A stretch of 50,766 nt of DNA. Source: Acidobacteriota bacterium. GTDB taxonomy: Bacteria > Acidobacteriota > Vicinamibacteria > Vicinamibacterales > UBA2999. Positions within the stretch are counted from its first letter, which is position 1; the number at the start of each line of letters is the position of its first letter. The translations under genes were made by a program, and so were the position numbers. Shown in pieces: positions 38,265 to 46,345 of the stretch. The stretch is taken from NCBI GenBank assembly GCA_963169195.1, contig CAUJDN010000017.1, positions 1-50,766 of the forward strand. Reading direction: 5' to 3'. The notes below the pieces were generated by a model. It saw only the letters and a program-made list of their open reading frames with translations, was not told the origin of the DNA and did not search any database.

Positions 38265-40619
38265 ATGCCCTCGACCGCCCTTCCCGCCGTCACGCCCCGC
38301 CGCCTGGTGGTCGAGCGCCCTGCGCTTGCCATCGAGGGCCACGCCCTGGCGGACGTCTCCCTCGGCGGCTGGGCCTATGGCCCGGAGCTCGGCACCGCGC
38401 CGGTCGTGGTCATCGTCGGCGGCATCACGGCTTCACCGTTCCCGCTGGGGGATGGCAAGGGTGAAGCCAACGGCGGCGTGGACCCGTGGTGGCCGGCCCT
38501 TTTCAGCGCGGACCTGATCGACCCGGCCCGGTTCACCATCCTCTGCCCGGCCTGGCCCGGCAACGGGTCCACGTGGCGCGGCTTCGATGGCCCCGAGCCG
38601 CCGCCGGCTATCTCGGTACTCGGCCTGGCGGACCTTGTCGCGGCCTGGCTGGACGGCATTGGCTGCACCCAGCCCGTCACCTTCGTCGGCGCCAGCCTCG
38701 GCGGCATGGTCGGCGTGGCCCTGGCCGTGCGCCACCCGTGGCGATGCGGCCGCCTCGTCACCATTTCGGCCGGCCTCCGCCCCGACGGCTGGGGCACGGC
38801 CACCCGCCACCTGCAGCGCGAGCTGGTGCGGGACGGCGTCAGGAACGGCGAGGTCGCCACCGGGATGAGCCGCGCCCGCCAGCTCGGCATGCTCACCTAC
38901 CGCGGCCGCGGCGAGCTCGACGTGCGCTTTGGCAAGCTGGCGCCGGGCATGGACCGCCCTCCGGTCGCGGAGTACCTCGACTACCACGGGCGCAGGTTCG
39001 CCGAGCGGTTCCCCGTGCGCACGTTCCTGCTGCTGAGCGAGGCCATCGATCGCGGCTCCATCGCGCCCGACGTGCGTGCGCTCCGTGCGGCGCTCGAGCA
39101 GGTCACCGCCGAAACCATCGTCGTCGGCGTGCCGGGCGACATGTTGTTTCCCTGGGCGCTGCAGGAGGAGCTGCACCGGCAGCTCCAGGCCGCAGGGGCG
39201 CACTCGTCACTCTGGAAGCTGGACTCGGAGTACGGCCACGACGCGTTCCTCGCGGACCAGGATCGCCTGGCGGAGTTGCTTCGTGGCGCGCGCGCGTTCG
39301 GCGGCCAGCCGAAGCTCGGCGCCCGCCCGCGCTTCGAAGGCGTGGGCGAGGAGCCCGTGCGCGAGATCCGAATCGGCCTGGTCGGGTGCGGCACGGTGGG
39401 CGGCGGGCTTCTCGAGATGATCGAGCGACAGCGGACCGCCGTGCGGGATCGCTACGGGGTCGGCTTCCGCGTCACGCGCCTCGCCGTGCGGGATCTGACC
39501 AGGCCGCGCGGCCCGCGCGTCGAAGGTATCCCCATCACCGACAAGCCGCTGGAGCTGGTGAGCGATCCCGAGGTGGACGTCGTGGTGGAGGTCGCCGGTG
39601 GCGCGGCAATGGAGCCCATCCTGACAGCCGCGCTCGCAGCTGGTAAGCCGGTGGTCACGGCGAACAAGGCGCTCCTCGCCTCGAAGCTCGCGGAGCTTGG
39701 CGTTCTCGCCCAGCGCACTGCCACGCCGCTCTACTGCGAGGCCGCGGCGGCGGCGGCCATTCCCGTCATCCGGCACCTGAGCCACCGTGCCGACGAGATC
39801 GACAGCCTGGCCGGCATCCTGAACGGCACCTGCAACTTCGTGATCACGCGCATGGAGCAGGCGGAGCTCTCGCAGGCCGACGCGGTGGCCGAGGCGCAGG
39901 CCCTGGGATTCGCGGAGGCCGATCCGGGCGCGGATCTTGGCGGGGAGGACGCGGCTGCGAAGCTCTCCATCCTCGCCTATCGCGCGTTTGGCGCGTGGGT
40001 GCGACCCGACGGCTTCCCGGTCCGTGGCATCCGGGAGCTCGGCCCGGCCGACTGCGATCTCGCCGAGGCGATGGGGTGTCGCATCCGCCAGATTGCTCGG
40101 GCGGCGCGCGTGAACGGCGCGCTCGACATGGCCGTGGAGCCGCTGCTCATTCCAGCCTGGCACCTGCTGGCCTCGGTCGAGGAGGAATACAACGCCGTCT
40201 ATCTTCGCTGCGCCGCCTCGGGCGACCTCAGCCTGTTCGGCAAGGGCGCGGGCGCCTTGCCCACGGCGACGGCGGTGCTCGGGGACCTCATCGACCTGGC
40301 CCAGGACAACTCGGTCCGCTGGCCGGTGCCGCAGGCGCTGCCGCTCGTCGGGCGCGACGCCACGGTGAGCGCGCCGGAACGCCGCCACTACCTGCGTGTG
40401 ACGGCGAAGCCGCATCCGGGCCTGGAGCGTCGCATCGAGAGCCTCGTCCGACGGGCCGGGCTCATGGTGCAGAACCGCGCCACGCGCGGCGAAGACCTGC
40501 ACGTGCATCTCGGCTTCATGATCTCGTCGAGTTCGGAGGATCGCATCGACGCGGTGCGCGAAGCCATTGCCCGGCTCGTGCGGGTGGACGAGTGCCTCTG
40601 CCTGGGGGTCCTCGAATGA
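38265..40619 (+). CDS. Fused homoserine O-acyltransferase (MetX) and homoserine dehydrogenase
   Basis: 784 residues. Residues 15-345 are a MetX-type alpha/beta hydrolase: VGGITASPF, nucleophile elbow GASLGGMVG with Ser144, PGDMLFP with Asp292, and YGHDAFL with His325, the full catalytic triad. Residues 366-690 are homoserine dehydrogenase: NAD(P)-binding GLVGCGTVGGG (371-381), TANKALL, then LNGTCNFVITRM (519-530) and GFAEADPGADLGGEDAAAKL (548-567), the homoserine-binding segment. Residues about 695-784 are an ACT-like domain (HYLRVTAKPHPGLERRIESL), a possible feedback site. The enzyme would reduce aspartate semialdehyde and then acylate the homoserine formed. The next gene overlaps its stop (ATGA). 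Whether the acyl donor is acetyl- or succinyl-CoA is not decided. Confidence 0.9.
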   Translation: MPSTALPAVTPRRLVVERPALAIEGHALADVSLGGWAYGPELGTAPVVVIVGGITASPFPLGDGKGEANGGVDPWWPALFSADLIDPARFTILCPAWPGNGSTWRGFDGPEPPPAISVLGLADLVAAWLDGIGCTQPVTFVGASLGGMVGVALAVRHPWRCGRLVTISAGLRPDGWGTATRHLQRELVRDGVRNGEVATGMSRARQLGMLTYRGRGELDVRFGKLAPGMDRPPVAEYLDYHGRRFAERFPVRTFLLLSEAIDRGSIAPDVRALRAALEQVTAETIVVGVPGDMLFPWALQEELHRQLQAAGAHSSLWKLDSEYGHDAFLADQDRLAELLRGARAFGGQPKLGARPRFEGVGEEPVREIRIGLVGCGTVGGGLLEMIERQRTAVRDRYGVGFRVTRLAVRDLTRPRGPRVEGIPITDKPLELVSDPEVDVVVEVAGGAAMEPILTAALAAGKPVVTANKALLASKLAELGVLAQRTATPLYCEAAAAAAIPVIRHLSHRADEIDSLAGILNGTCNFVITRMEQAELSQADAVAEAQALGFAEADPGADLGGEDAAAKLSILAYRAFGAWVRPDGFPVRGIRELGPADCDLAEAMGCRIRQIARAARVNGALDMAVEPLLIPAWHLLASVEEEYNAVYLRCAASGDLSLFGKGAGALPTATAVLGDLIDLAQDNSVRWPVPQALPLVGRDATVSAPERRHYLRVTAKPHPGLERRIESLVRRAGLMVQNRATRGEDLHVHLGFMISSSSEDRIDAVREAIARLVRVDECLCLGVLE

Positions 40620-41989
40620 GCGGCGTGGAGGCCTGGCTGGACCCGCGGCAGTGCCCCGCGGACCGGCCGGCGCTCTCGTCGATGGGCACGCGCACGCGCG
40701 AGCTGCACGAGTCGCTCGACGCGCACGCGCGACGGACCGGGACGCCGTACCTGCACCCGGACGACCCCACCGTGCAGCTGGACCTCTTCGGATCGGCACG
40801 CGCCATCGCCTGGCAGGAGGGCAAGGCCGCGTTCATGTTCGCCGCCCAGGGCTGCTGGTCGGAGCTGCCGCACCTCTATGCGCGCTATGGCACGACAGCC
40901 ACGGCCACGCTCCTCTTGAAGCTGAAGGCCCTCGAACACGCCGACGCCGCGCTGGTGTGCGACTCGGGCATGCAGGCCACGGCCCTCGTCTTCGACGTGT
41001 TGATGGGCCCGGGCCGCCATGCCGTTCTCATGCGGCAGGTCTACAACAAGACCCGCACCTACCTCGAATGGCTGGCCGCGCGCGTCGGTGGTTCCGTCAC
41101 CATCGTGGACGACGGGGACAGAGCGGCGCTGGAGTCGGCGATTGGCCCGGAGACGACGTTCGTCTTCGCCGAGACCTTCACCAATCCCCTGACCCGCGCC
41201 CAGGATCTGGACGCACTGCGCGAAGTCGTGACCTCCGCGCGCGAGCGCGCCCCGGATCTCCGTCTCGTCGTCGATTCCACCATCGCCACGCCATGGGCCT
41301 TCACGCTGCCGCTCCTGAAGCAGGGCGTGGACGTGGTGATCGGGAGCGGCACCAAGGCCCTCGGCGGCACCGACCGGGACCTCTGGGGCTACGTCGCCAC
41401 CGACCACGTGCAGTTGGCCAACGGCGTGATGGACCTGTTGGCCATGCGGGGCGGCATCCTGGACTGGCGTCGTGCCCAGGCCATCCTGGACACATGGGAC
41501 CGGGCCGAGGCTGCGCACGCGCGGCGATCGGAGACGGCCGCGACGGTGGCCGCCTTCCTGGCGTCGCACCCTCGCGTGAGCGAGGTGTTCCATCCCTCGC
41601 TGCCCTCGCATCCGGACGCGGCGGCCATTGCACGGCACTACCGGCGCCATGGGTCGCTGCTCTCGTTCAGGGTGGCGGGCGCGGACGAAGCGCAGGCACG
41701 TCACGTGGCCGACGTGCTCGCGACGACCGTCATCGTGCGCTATGCGCTGTCGTTCGACGGCCTGGCCACCAAGGTGAACCACCACCAGACCGTGTCCGAG
41801 TACTTCACGCCCCGGCCGCAGCTGGTGCGGAGCGGCTTCGACCGGCTCATCCGCCTGGCGGTGGGTCTGGAGGACGCCGACGATCTGATCGCGGCCCTGA
41901 ACTGGACGCTGCTCCACGCCGACCGGATCGACGCCGCGGATCTCGAGGCGTGGCGGCAGCAGCGCATCGCCAGCCTCGGCGTGAAGTGA
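40616..41989 (+). CDS. Cys/Met-metabolism PLP enzyme (cystathionine gamma-synthase-like)
   Basis: 457 residues. ATG overlaps the MetX fusion stop by four bases. Fold-type I PLP features: ARYGTTATATLL (dimer contact Tyr region), GMQATALVFDVLM binding the phosphate, VVDSTIATPWAF with Asp220 against the pyridine nitrogen, and SGTKALGGTDRDLWG with Lys247 as the Schiff-base lysine. The motif SGTKALGG departs from the usual SxTKYxxGH. The family includes cystathionine gamma-synthase, O-acylhomoserine sulfhydrylase and lyases; the position after a homoserine acyltransferase makes a MetB or MetZ role likely. It is longer than the usual 380-430 residues owing to its N-terminus. Confidence 0.88.
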   Translation: MSGVEAWLDPRQCPADRPALSSMGTRTRELHESLDAHARRTGTPYLHPDDPTVQLDLFGSARAIAWQEGKAAFMFAAQGCWSELPHLYARYGTTATATLLLKLKALEHADAALVCDSGMQATALVFDVLMGPGRHAVLMRQVYNKTRTYLEWLAARVGGSVTIVDDGDRAALESAIGPETTFVFAETFTNPLTRAQDLDALREVVTSARERAPDLRLVVDSTIATPWAFTLPLLKQGVDVVIGSGTKALGGTDRDLWGYVATDHVQLANGVMDLLAMRGGILDWRRAQAILDTWDRAEAAHARRSETAATVAAFLASHPRVSEVFHPSLPSHPDAAAIARHYRRHGSLLSFRVAGADEAQARHVADVLATTVIVRYALSFDGLATKVNHHQTVSEYFTPRPQLVRSGFDRLIRLAVGLEDADDLIAALNWTLLHADRIDAADLEAWRQQRIASLGVK

Positions 41990-41992
41990 GGT

Positions 41993-42030
41993 GCCCTTCG
42001 TGATTCCCTTCGTGTCTTCGTGGTTTCTTT
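41993..42030 (+). repeat. CTTCGTG short-unit tract
   Basis: CCCTTCGTG units ending TCTTCGTGGTTTCTTT, a copy of the block at 2780-2831 and 44580-44622, here between two same-strand genes inside an operon. Confidence 0.9.
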
Positions 42031-42048
42031 CCCGACAGGAGCAGCAGC

Positions 42049-44553
42049 GTGACACCCGCCCGCCCGCAGGCGCTTGAAGTGTGGAAGTTCGGGGGAGCCT
42101 CCCTCGCCGATGGCCATGCCATCGCGCGGGCCGCGACGCGCATCGCGGCCCACAAAGGCGCCCTGGTCATCGTGGCCTCGGCGCTCGGCGGCGTCACCGA
42201 CCTGCTCCTCGAGGGCGCCGAGCACGCCGTGTCCGGGCGGCCCGAGGCGGCCGCCCACGCCGCCGCGCAGTTCCGGGATCGCCATGGGGCCGCCGCCCGC
42301 ATCGCCCTTGGCCAGGGTGCGGCACTGAAGGCCGTGATGCCGGCCATCGACGCCTCGGCCGGGGAGTATCGCGATCTGTGCCGCGCCGTGCGCGTGCTGC
42401 GCCACCTCGCCCCACGCACGCGCGACGCGCTCGTGGCCCGCGGCGAGCAGCTGTCGGCCACCATCCTCGCGGCCGCCATCACCGTGGCGGGGCGCCCCGC
42501 CGCCTTCGTCGATGCGCTGGACCTCGTCCACACCGACGAGCACCACGGCGGCGCCGCGCCACGCGTCGCCGAGAGTGCCAGGCTCGCGGTGCGCCGGCTG
42601 CGGCCGCTGCTGCGCGCGGGTGCCATTCCCGTGGTGCCCGGCTTCATCGGCCGCGCGCCGGACGGCAGCGTCGCCACGCTGGGCCGAGGCGGGTCGGACC
42701 TCACCGCCACGCTCATGGCACGAGCGCTGGGCGCGAAGCGCGCCGTCCTCTGGAAGGACGTGCCCGGGATCCTGACCGCCGATCCGCGCCAGGTGCCGGA
42801 CGCGCGCCTCATCCCCCAGCTGCACCACCAGGAGGCAGCCGAGGTCGCCCATTACGGCGCGAAGGTCCTCCACCCGCGCGCGCTCATCCCCATCGCCGGC
42901 ACGCGCATCGCGCTGCACGTGCGCTCGTTCATCAACCCCGAGCTGCCGGGCACGGAGGTCTCCGCGCGGCACGCGCTGCCTGGCTACCCGGTGAAGGCCC
43001 TCGCCGTCCTGCCGGCTCAGGCCGTGATCACCGTGGCCGGCAAGGGCATGGTCGGCGTGCACGGCATTGCCGCACGCACCTTCGGAGCCGTGGATCGCGA
43101 GCGGCTGTCGGTTTCCACCATCTTCCAGGGCTCGTCCGAGAGCTCCATCGGCTTCACTGTGCCTGCCGCCGAGGCGGACCGTGCGGTGAAGAGCGTGAGC
43201 GCGGCGTTCCGCGAGGAGATCGCCAGCGGCCTCATCGACGGCGTCACGGCGCGCACGGGTGTTTCGGTGATTGCCGTCGTCGGAGAGGGCATGGCGGGCA
43301 CGCCCGGCATTGCGGCGCGCGTGTTCACCGCCCTCGAGGCCGGCGGCATCAACATCGTGGCCATCGCGCAGGGCTCGTCCGAGCGCAACATCTCGTTCGT
43401 CGTGTCGGCGGACCAGGCCGCGGACGCCGCGCGGCGCGTGCACGCGGCCTTCCAGCTCTCGAAGATCGGCGGCGGGCGCGCGCGGGCGGTGCCCTACACC
43501 GACGTCGTCCTGCTCGGATACGGCCGCGTGGGCCGCGCGCTCTCGGATCAGATCGCCCGGCTCGAGGGCGATCATCGCGTGCGCATTGTCGGGCTGCTGG
43601 ATCGGTCGGGCTACGTCTTCGACGCCCGCGGCCTCGCCCGGACCCGCCTGCTCCGCCTGTCGCGCGAGAAGGACGCCGGAAGGCTCCTGGCGGACCTGGG
43701 CGGCGCCCGCGCCTCGGCGAAGGACGCATTGCATCTGATGGCCCAGCACGCCGTCTCCCGCCCCATCGTCGTGGACGTGACGAGCGAGGAGACCGGCGAC
43801 CTCCTGCTCATGGCCGCGAAGGCCGGCTTCGACCTGGTGCTCGCCAACAAGAAGCCCCTCGCGGTGTCGTGGGACCACTACGCGCGCCTGATGGCGGCGT
43901 CGAGCACCGCGGGACGCCGCATCCGCTACGAAGCTACCGTGGGTGCCGGCCTGCCCATCATCGACACCTTCAGCAAGCTGGTCGAGACGGGCGATCGCGT
44001 CATCCGCATCGACGGCTCGGTGAGCGGCACGCTGATGTTCGTGCTGTCGGAGGTCTCATCGGGCAGGCCCTTCTCGGAAGCCGTGCGCGACGCCGTGGCG
44101 CGTGGGTACGCCGAGCCGGATCCGCGGGAGGATCTCTCCGGCATGGATGCCGCCCGCAAGGGCCTGATCCTCGCGCGCCTGATGGGCTATCGCGGGCCCG
44201 CGCCGACGCCGGACGACCTGGTGCCCCCGCCGCTCAAGGCGCTCCCGCTGGACGCGTTCATGGCGCAGATGGCCTCGCTGGACGCCTCGTGGCGCGAGCG
44301 GACGGAGAAGGAGGCACAGAAGGGCCACGTGCTGCGCTACGTCGTGAGCGCCACGAGCAAGGGGGTGACGGCGCGCCTGGTGGCAGTACCGGCCTCGAGC
44401 CCGATGGGCGCCGCCACCGGCACGCGCAACATCATCTCCTTCGTCTCGGAGCGTTACCGCGCCGAGCCGCTGGTCGTGAGCGGCCCCGGCGCCGGCGCCG
44501 CCGTCACCGCGGCAGGGATCCTGAACGACATCCGCGCGTTGTCGGCGAGGTAA
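42049..44553 (+). CDS. thrA: Bifunctional aspartate kinase/homoserine dehydrogenase
   Basis: 834 residues from GTG 42049, with AGGAG eight bases upstream. The kinase half (about 10-300) has WKFGGASLAD (the KFGGTS motif), RGEQLSATILAA, LGRGGSDLTATLMAR and WKDVPGILTADPR. Two ACT domains (about 320-470) carry GVHGIAARTFGAV and INIVAIAQGSSERNISFVVS, the regulatory region. The dehydrogenase half (about 485-834) has VVLLGYGRVGRALS, NKKPLAVSW, GAGLPIIDTF, SVSGTLMFVLSEVS and EDLSGMDAARKGLILAR. This is the ThrA/MetL architecture; ThrA is preferred but MetL cannot be excluded. It commits aspartate to homoserine. It is the third gene of the operon, so homoserine dehydrogenase activity is encoded twice. 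Confidence 0.93.
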   Translation: MTPARPQALEVWKFGGASLADGHAIARAATRIAAHKGALVIVASALGGVTDLLLEGAEHAVSGRPEAAAHAAAQFRDRHGAAARIALGQGAALKAVMPAIDASAGEYRDLCRAVRVLRHLAPRTRDALVARGEQLSATILAAAITVAGRPAAFVDALDLVHTDEHHGGAAPRVAESARLAVRRLRPLLRAGAIPVVPGFIGRAPDGSVATLGRGGSDLTATLMARALGAKRAVLWKDVPGILTADPRQVPDARLIPQLHHQEAAEVAHYGAKVLHPRALIPIAGTRIALHVRSFINPELPGTEVSARHALPGYPVKALAVLPAQAVITVAGKGMVGVHGIAARTFGAVDRERLSVSTIFQGSSESSIGFTVPAAEADRAVKSVSAAFREEIASGLIDGVTARTGVSVIAVVGEGMAGTPGIAARVFTALEAGGINIVAIAQGSSERNISFVVSADQAADAARRVHAAFQLSKIGGGRARAVPYTDVVLLGYGRVGRALSDQIARLEGDHRVRIVGLLDRSGYVFDARGLARTRLLRLSREKDAGRLLADLGGARASAKDALHLMAQHAVSRPIVVDVTSEETGDLLLMAAKAGFDLVLANKKPLAVSWDHYARLMAASSTAGRRIRYEATVGAGLPIIDTFSKLVETGDRVIRIDGSVSGTLMFVLSEVSSGRPFSEAVRDAVARGYAEPDPREDLSGMDAARKGLILARLMGYRGPAPTPDDLVPPPLKALPLDAFMAQMASLDASWRERTEKEAQKGHVLRYVVSATSKGVTARLVAVPASSPMGAATGTRNIISFVSERYRAEPLVVSGPGAGAAVTAAGILNDIRALSAR

Positions 44554-44559
44554 AGGACG

Positions 44560-44622
44560 GGTCTTGGGGTCTTGGGGCTTCGTGGATCCTTCGTGCCCTT
44601 CGTGTCTTCGTGGTTTCTCTTA
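44560..44622. repeat. GGTCTTGG/CTTCGTG tract between convergent genes
   Basis: GGTCTTGGGGTCTTGGGG then CTTCGTG units ending CTTCGTGGTTTCTCTTA. The final TTA is the TAA stop of the TPR gene, exactly as at 2830 for the symporter gene. Confidence 0.9.
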
Positions 44623-46257
44623 TCGGCGCCTCGCCGCAAGCCGTTCCAGGTTGCGCCGTGCGTTGACGTGGTCCGGGAAGATCCTGAGCGCGGTTTCCCA
44701 CTCGCGTGCGGCTTCGGCGAAGCGGCCGGACTGGGCCAGAGCCGTTCCCAGGTTGTTGTGTGCATCGGGCGCTTGCGGGTCGAGCGCGACTGACGTCTCC
44801 AGCGCGCGGATGGCTTCGGGCAGCTGCCGTGCCCCGATGAGCGCGCTCCCGAGGTTCGAGAAGGTCTCCGCGTTGTCCGGATCCGCCTCGGTCGCCCGCC
44901 GCAGCATCGCGACGGCCTCCCCGATCTGCCCGTTCCGATCCAGGGAGACCCCCAGGTTGTTCATCGCCCGCGCGTAGAACGGATCGATCGCCAGCGCGCG
45001 CGCGTAGTGCGTGCGCGCCTCGGCCAGCCGGCCTCGCCGGTCGAGCACCACGCCCAGGTTGTACTCCGCGGCAGCGTCACGGACCCGGGCCGCGCGCTTG
45101 AGCACGGCCTCCGCGTCCTCCAGCTGCCCCAGCACGGCAAGGGCACGGCCCTGCTCCACCAGCGTCTGGTGATCGCCCGGCGCCACCTGCTCCCGCTGGC
45201 GCAGGTAGTCCAGCGCCTCGGATGCGCGGCCGGATTCCTGGAGCATCGCAGCCATTTCCATCAGCACGTTGGGATCCCTGGGATTGAACTCGAGGGCGCG
45301 CCGCACGAGGAACTCACGCCATCCCGGGTCACCGCCACGCCCGGCCAGCGCGGCGTGCTTCAGCAACATGTCGCGCATCCGCGATTCGGCGACGACGGCA
45401 TCGAGAAGCGGATCGGCCGGCGGCACGTACGCGGTTCCCGCGGTCCGGAGCGCCGGGGCCTGCGATGTCGCAGATGCGTCGATGGGCCGCCCGGGCCTTG
45501 GCGACGGCTGGTCAGCCCCGTCGCCCACCCCCAGCTGCGCCCTCATCGTCCGCGCCGGTTCGAACTCCGGATGCGCGGCCATGACCGCATCGAGCGCGGA
45601 GCGTGCCCGATCGCGAAGGCCCCGATCCATCGCGATGCGCGCCATACCCATCTGCGCGTATGCGGCCAGTGCGACGACCTTCCGCTCCGTCACCCCCGCG
45701 GTCGCGAATGCGGCCAGCGGCGGGGCGGCCGCAGCCCGCGCATACGCCTGCTCCGCCTCGTCCAGCCGGCCCGCCTTGAACGCCATCTCGCCGATCCGGA
45801 ACCAGGCCATCCCCATCGCCGGGTTGGCGGCCGTCACGCGTGTGAACGCGTCGAGCGCGGCGTCCTGTTGGCCGCGTTCTTCCAGCAACAACCCCCGGTA
45901 GTACGTCCACGTCCATGACGCCGCGTCCAGCCGTTCGGCCAGCGCATACGTCTCCACCGCGCGCCCGGTCATCAGGCTGGCGTGATACGCCATCCCCAGC
46001 GACCCGACGGCATCGGCCGACCGCGAGGCCCTGCGCGCCGCCGCATCAGCCTCGCGCACCTGCGCAGCCGCCGGCTCGGGCAACGCCGAGACGTCTGCCA
46101 GCGGCGGCAGCACGCCTCCCTGCACCCGCCGCGCCATCGCCCCGGCGGCTGACCACGCCGCCGCGGCCACCACCCCGACGAGGATGACCGCCAGCCACGG
46201 CGTCGACCGCCGCGCCGGCTCCCCTACGCGCCCGTCACCGCGCCGCCTCTTCGCCAT
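44620..46257 (-). CDS. Membrane-anchored TPR protein
   Basis: 545 residues. One N-terminal span (PWLAVILVGVVAAAAWSAAG) is preceded by a basic cytoplasmic tip, so the body faces the periplasm. At least eight TPR units are visible in the rest, for example AWFRIGEMAFKAGRLDEAEQ, AEYNLGVVLDRRGRLAEART, AMNNLGVSLDRNGQIGEAVA, TFSNLGSALIGARQLPEAIR and AHNNLGTALAQSGRFAEAAR. A Pro/Ser-rich linker near residue 255-290 splits two TPR blocks. These proteins scaffold other proteins; the next gene upstream is an FG-GAP protein, a common pairing in Acidobacteria and Planctomycetes, so they may act together (inference). Confidence 0.9.
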   Translation of the reverse strand: MAKRRRGDGRVGEPARRSTPWLAVILVGVVAAAAWSAAGAMARRVQGGVLPPLADVSALPEPAAAQVREADAAARRASRSADAVGSLGMAYHASLMTGRAVETYALAERLDAASWTWTYYRGLLLEERGQQDAALDAFTRVTAANPAMGMAWFRIGEMAFKAGRLDEAEQAYARAAAAPPLAAFATAGVTERKVVALAAYAQMGMARIAMDRGLRDRARSALDAVMAAHPEFEPARTMRAQLGVGDGADQPSPRPGRPIDASATSQAPALRTAGTAYVPPADPLLDAVVAESRMRDMLLKHAALAGRGGDPGWREFLVRRALEFNPRDPNVLMEMAAMLQESGRASEALDYLRQREQVAPGDHQTLVEQGRALAVLGQLEDAEAVLKRAARVRDAAAEYNLGVVLDRRGRLAEARTHYARALAIDPFYARAMNNLGVSLDRNGQIGEAVAMLRRATEADPDNAETFSNLGSALIGARQLPEAIRALETSVALDPQAPDAHNNLGTALAQSGRFAEAAREWETALRIFPDHVNARRNLERLAARRR

Positions 46258-46289
46258 GCCCGTCCATCGTTCGCTGACCCGTTCATGCC

Positions 46290-46345
46290 TGCCCTGTCTG
46301 CGCAGTCGGCGTTCATCTGCGGCTACCTGTGCTCATCTGCGTCGC
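46290..46345 (-). repeat. ATCTGCG-type short-unit tract containing a stop codon
   Basis: GTTCATCTGCGGCTACCTGT then GCTCATCTGCG. The TAG stop and last few codons of the FG-GAP gene (46323-46345, ADEHR) lie inside this tract, so the repeat contributes coding sequence. Confidence 0.65.
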
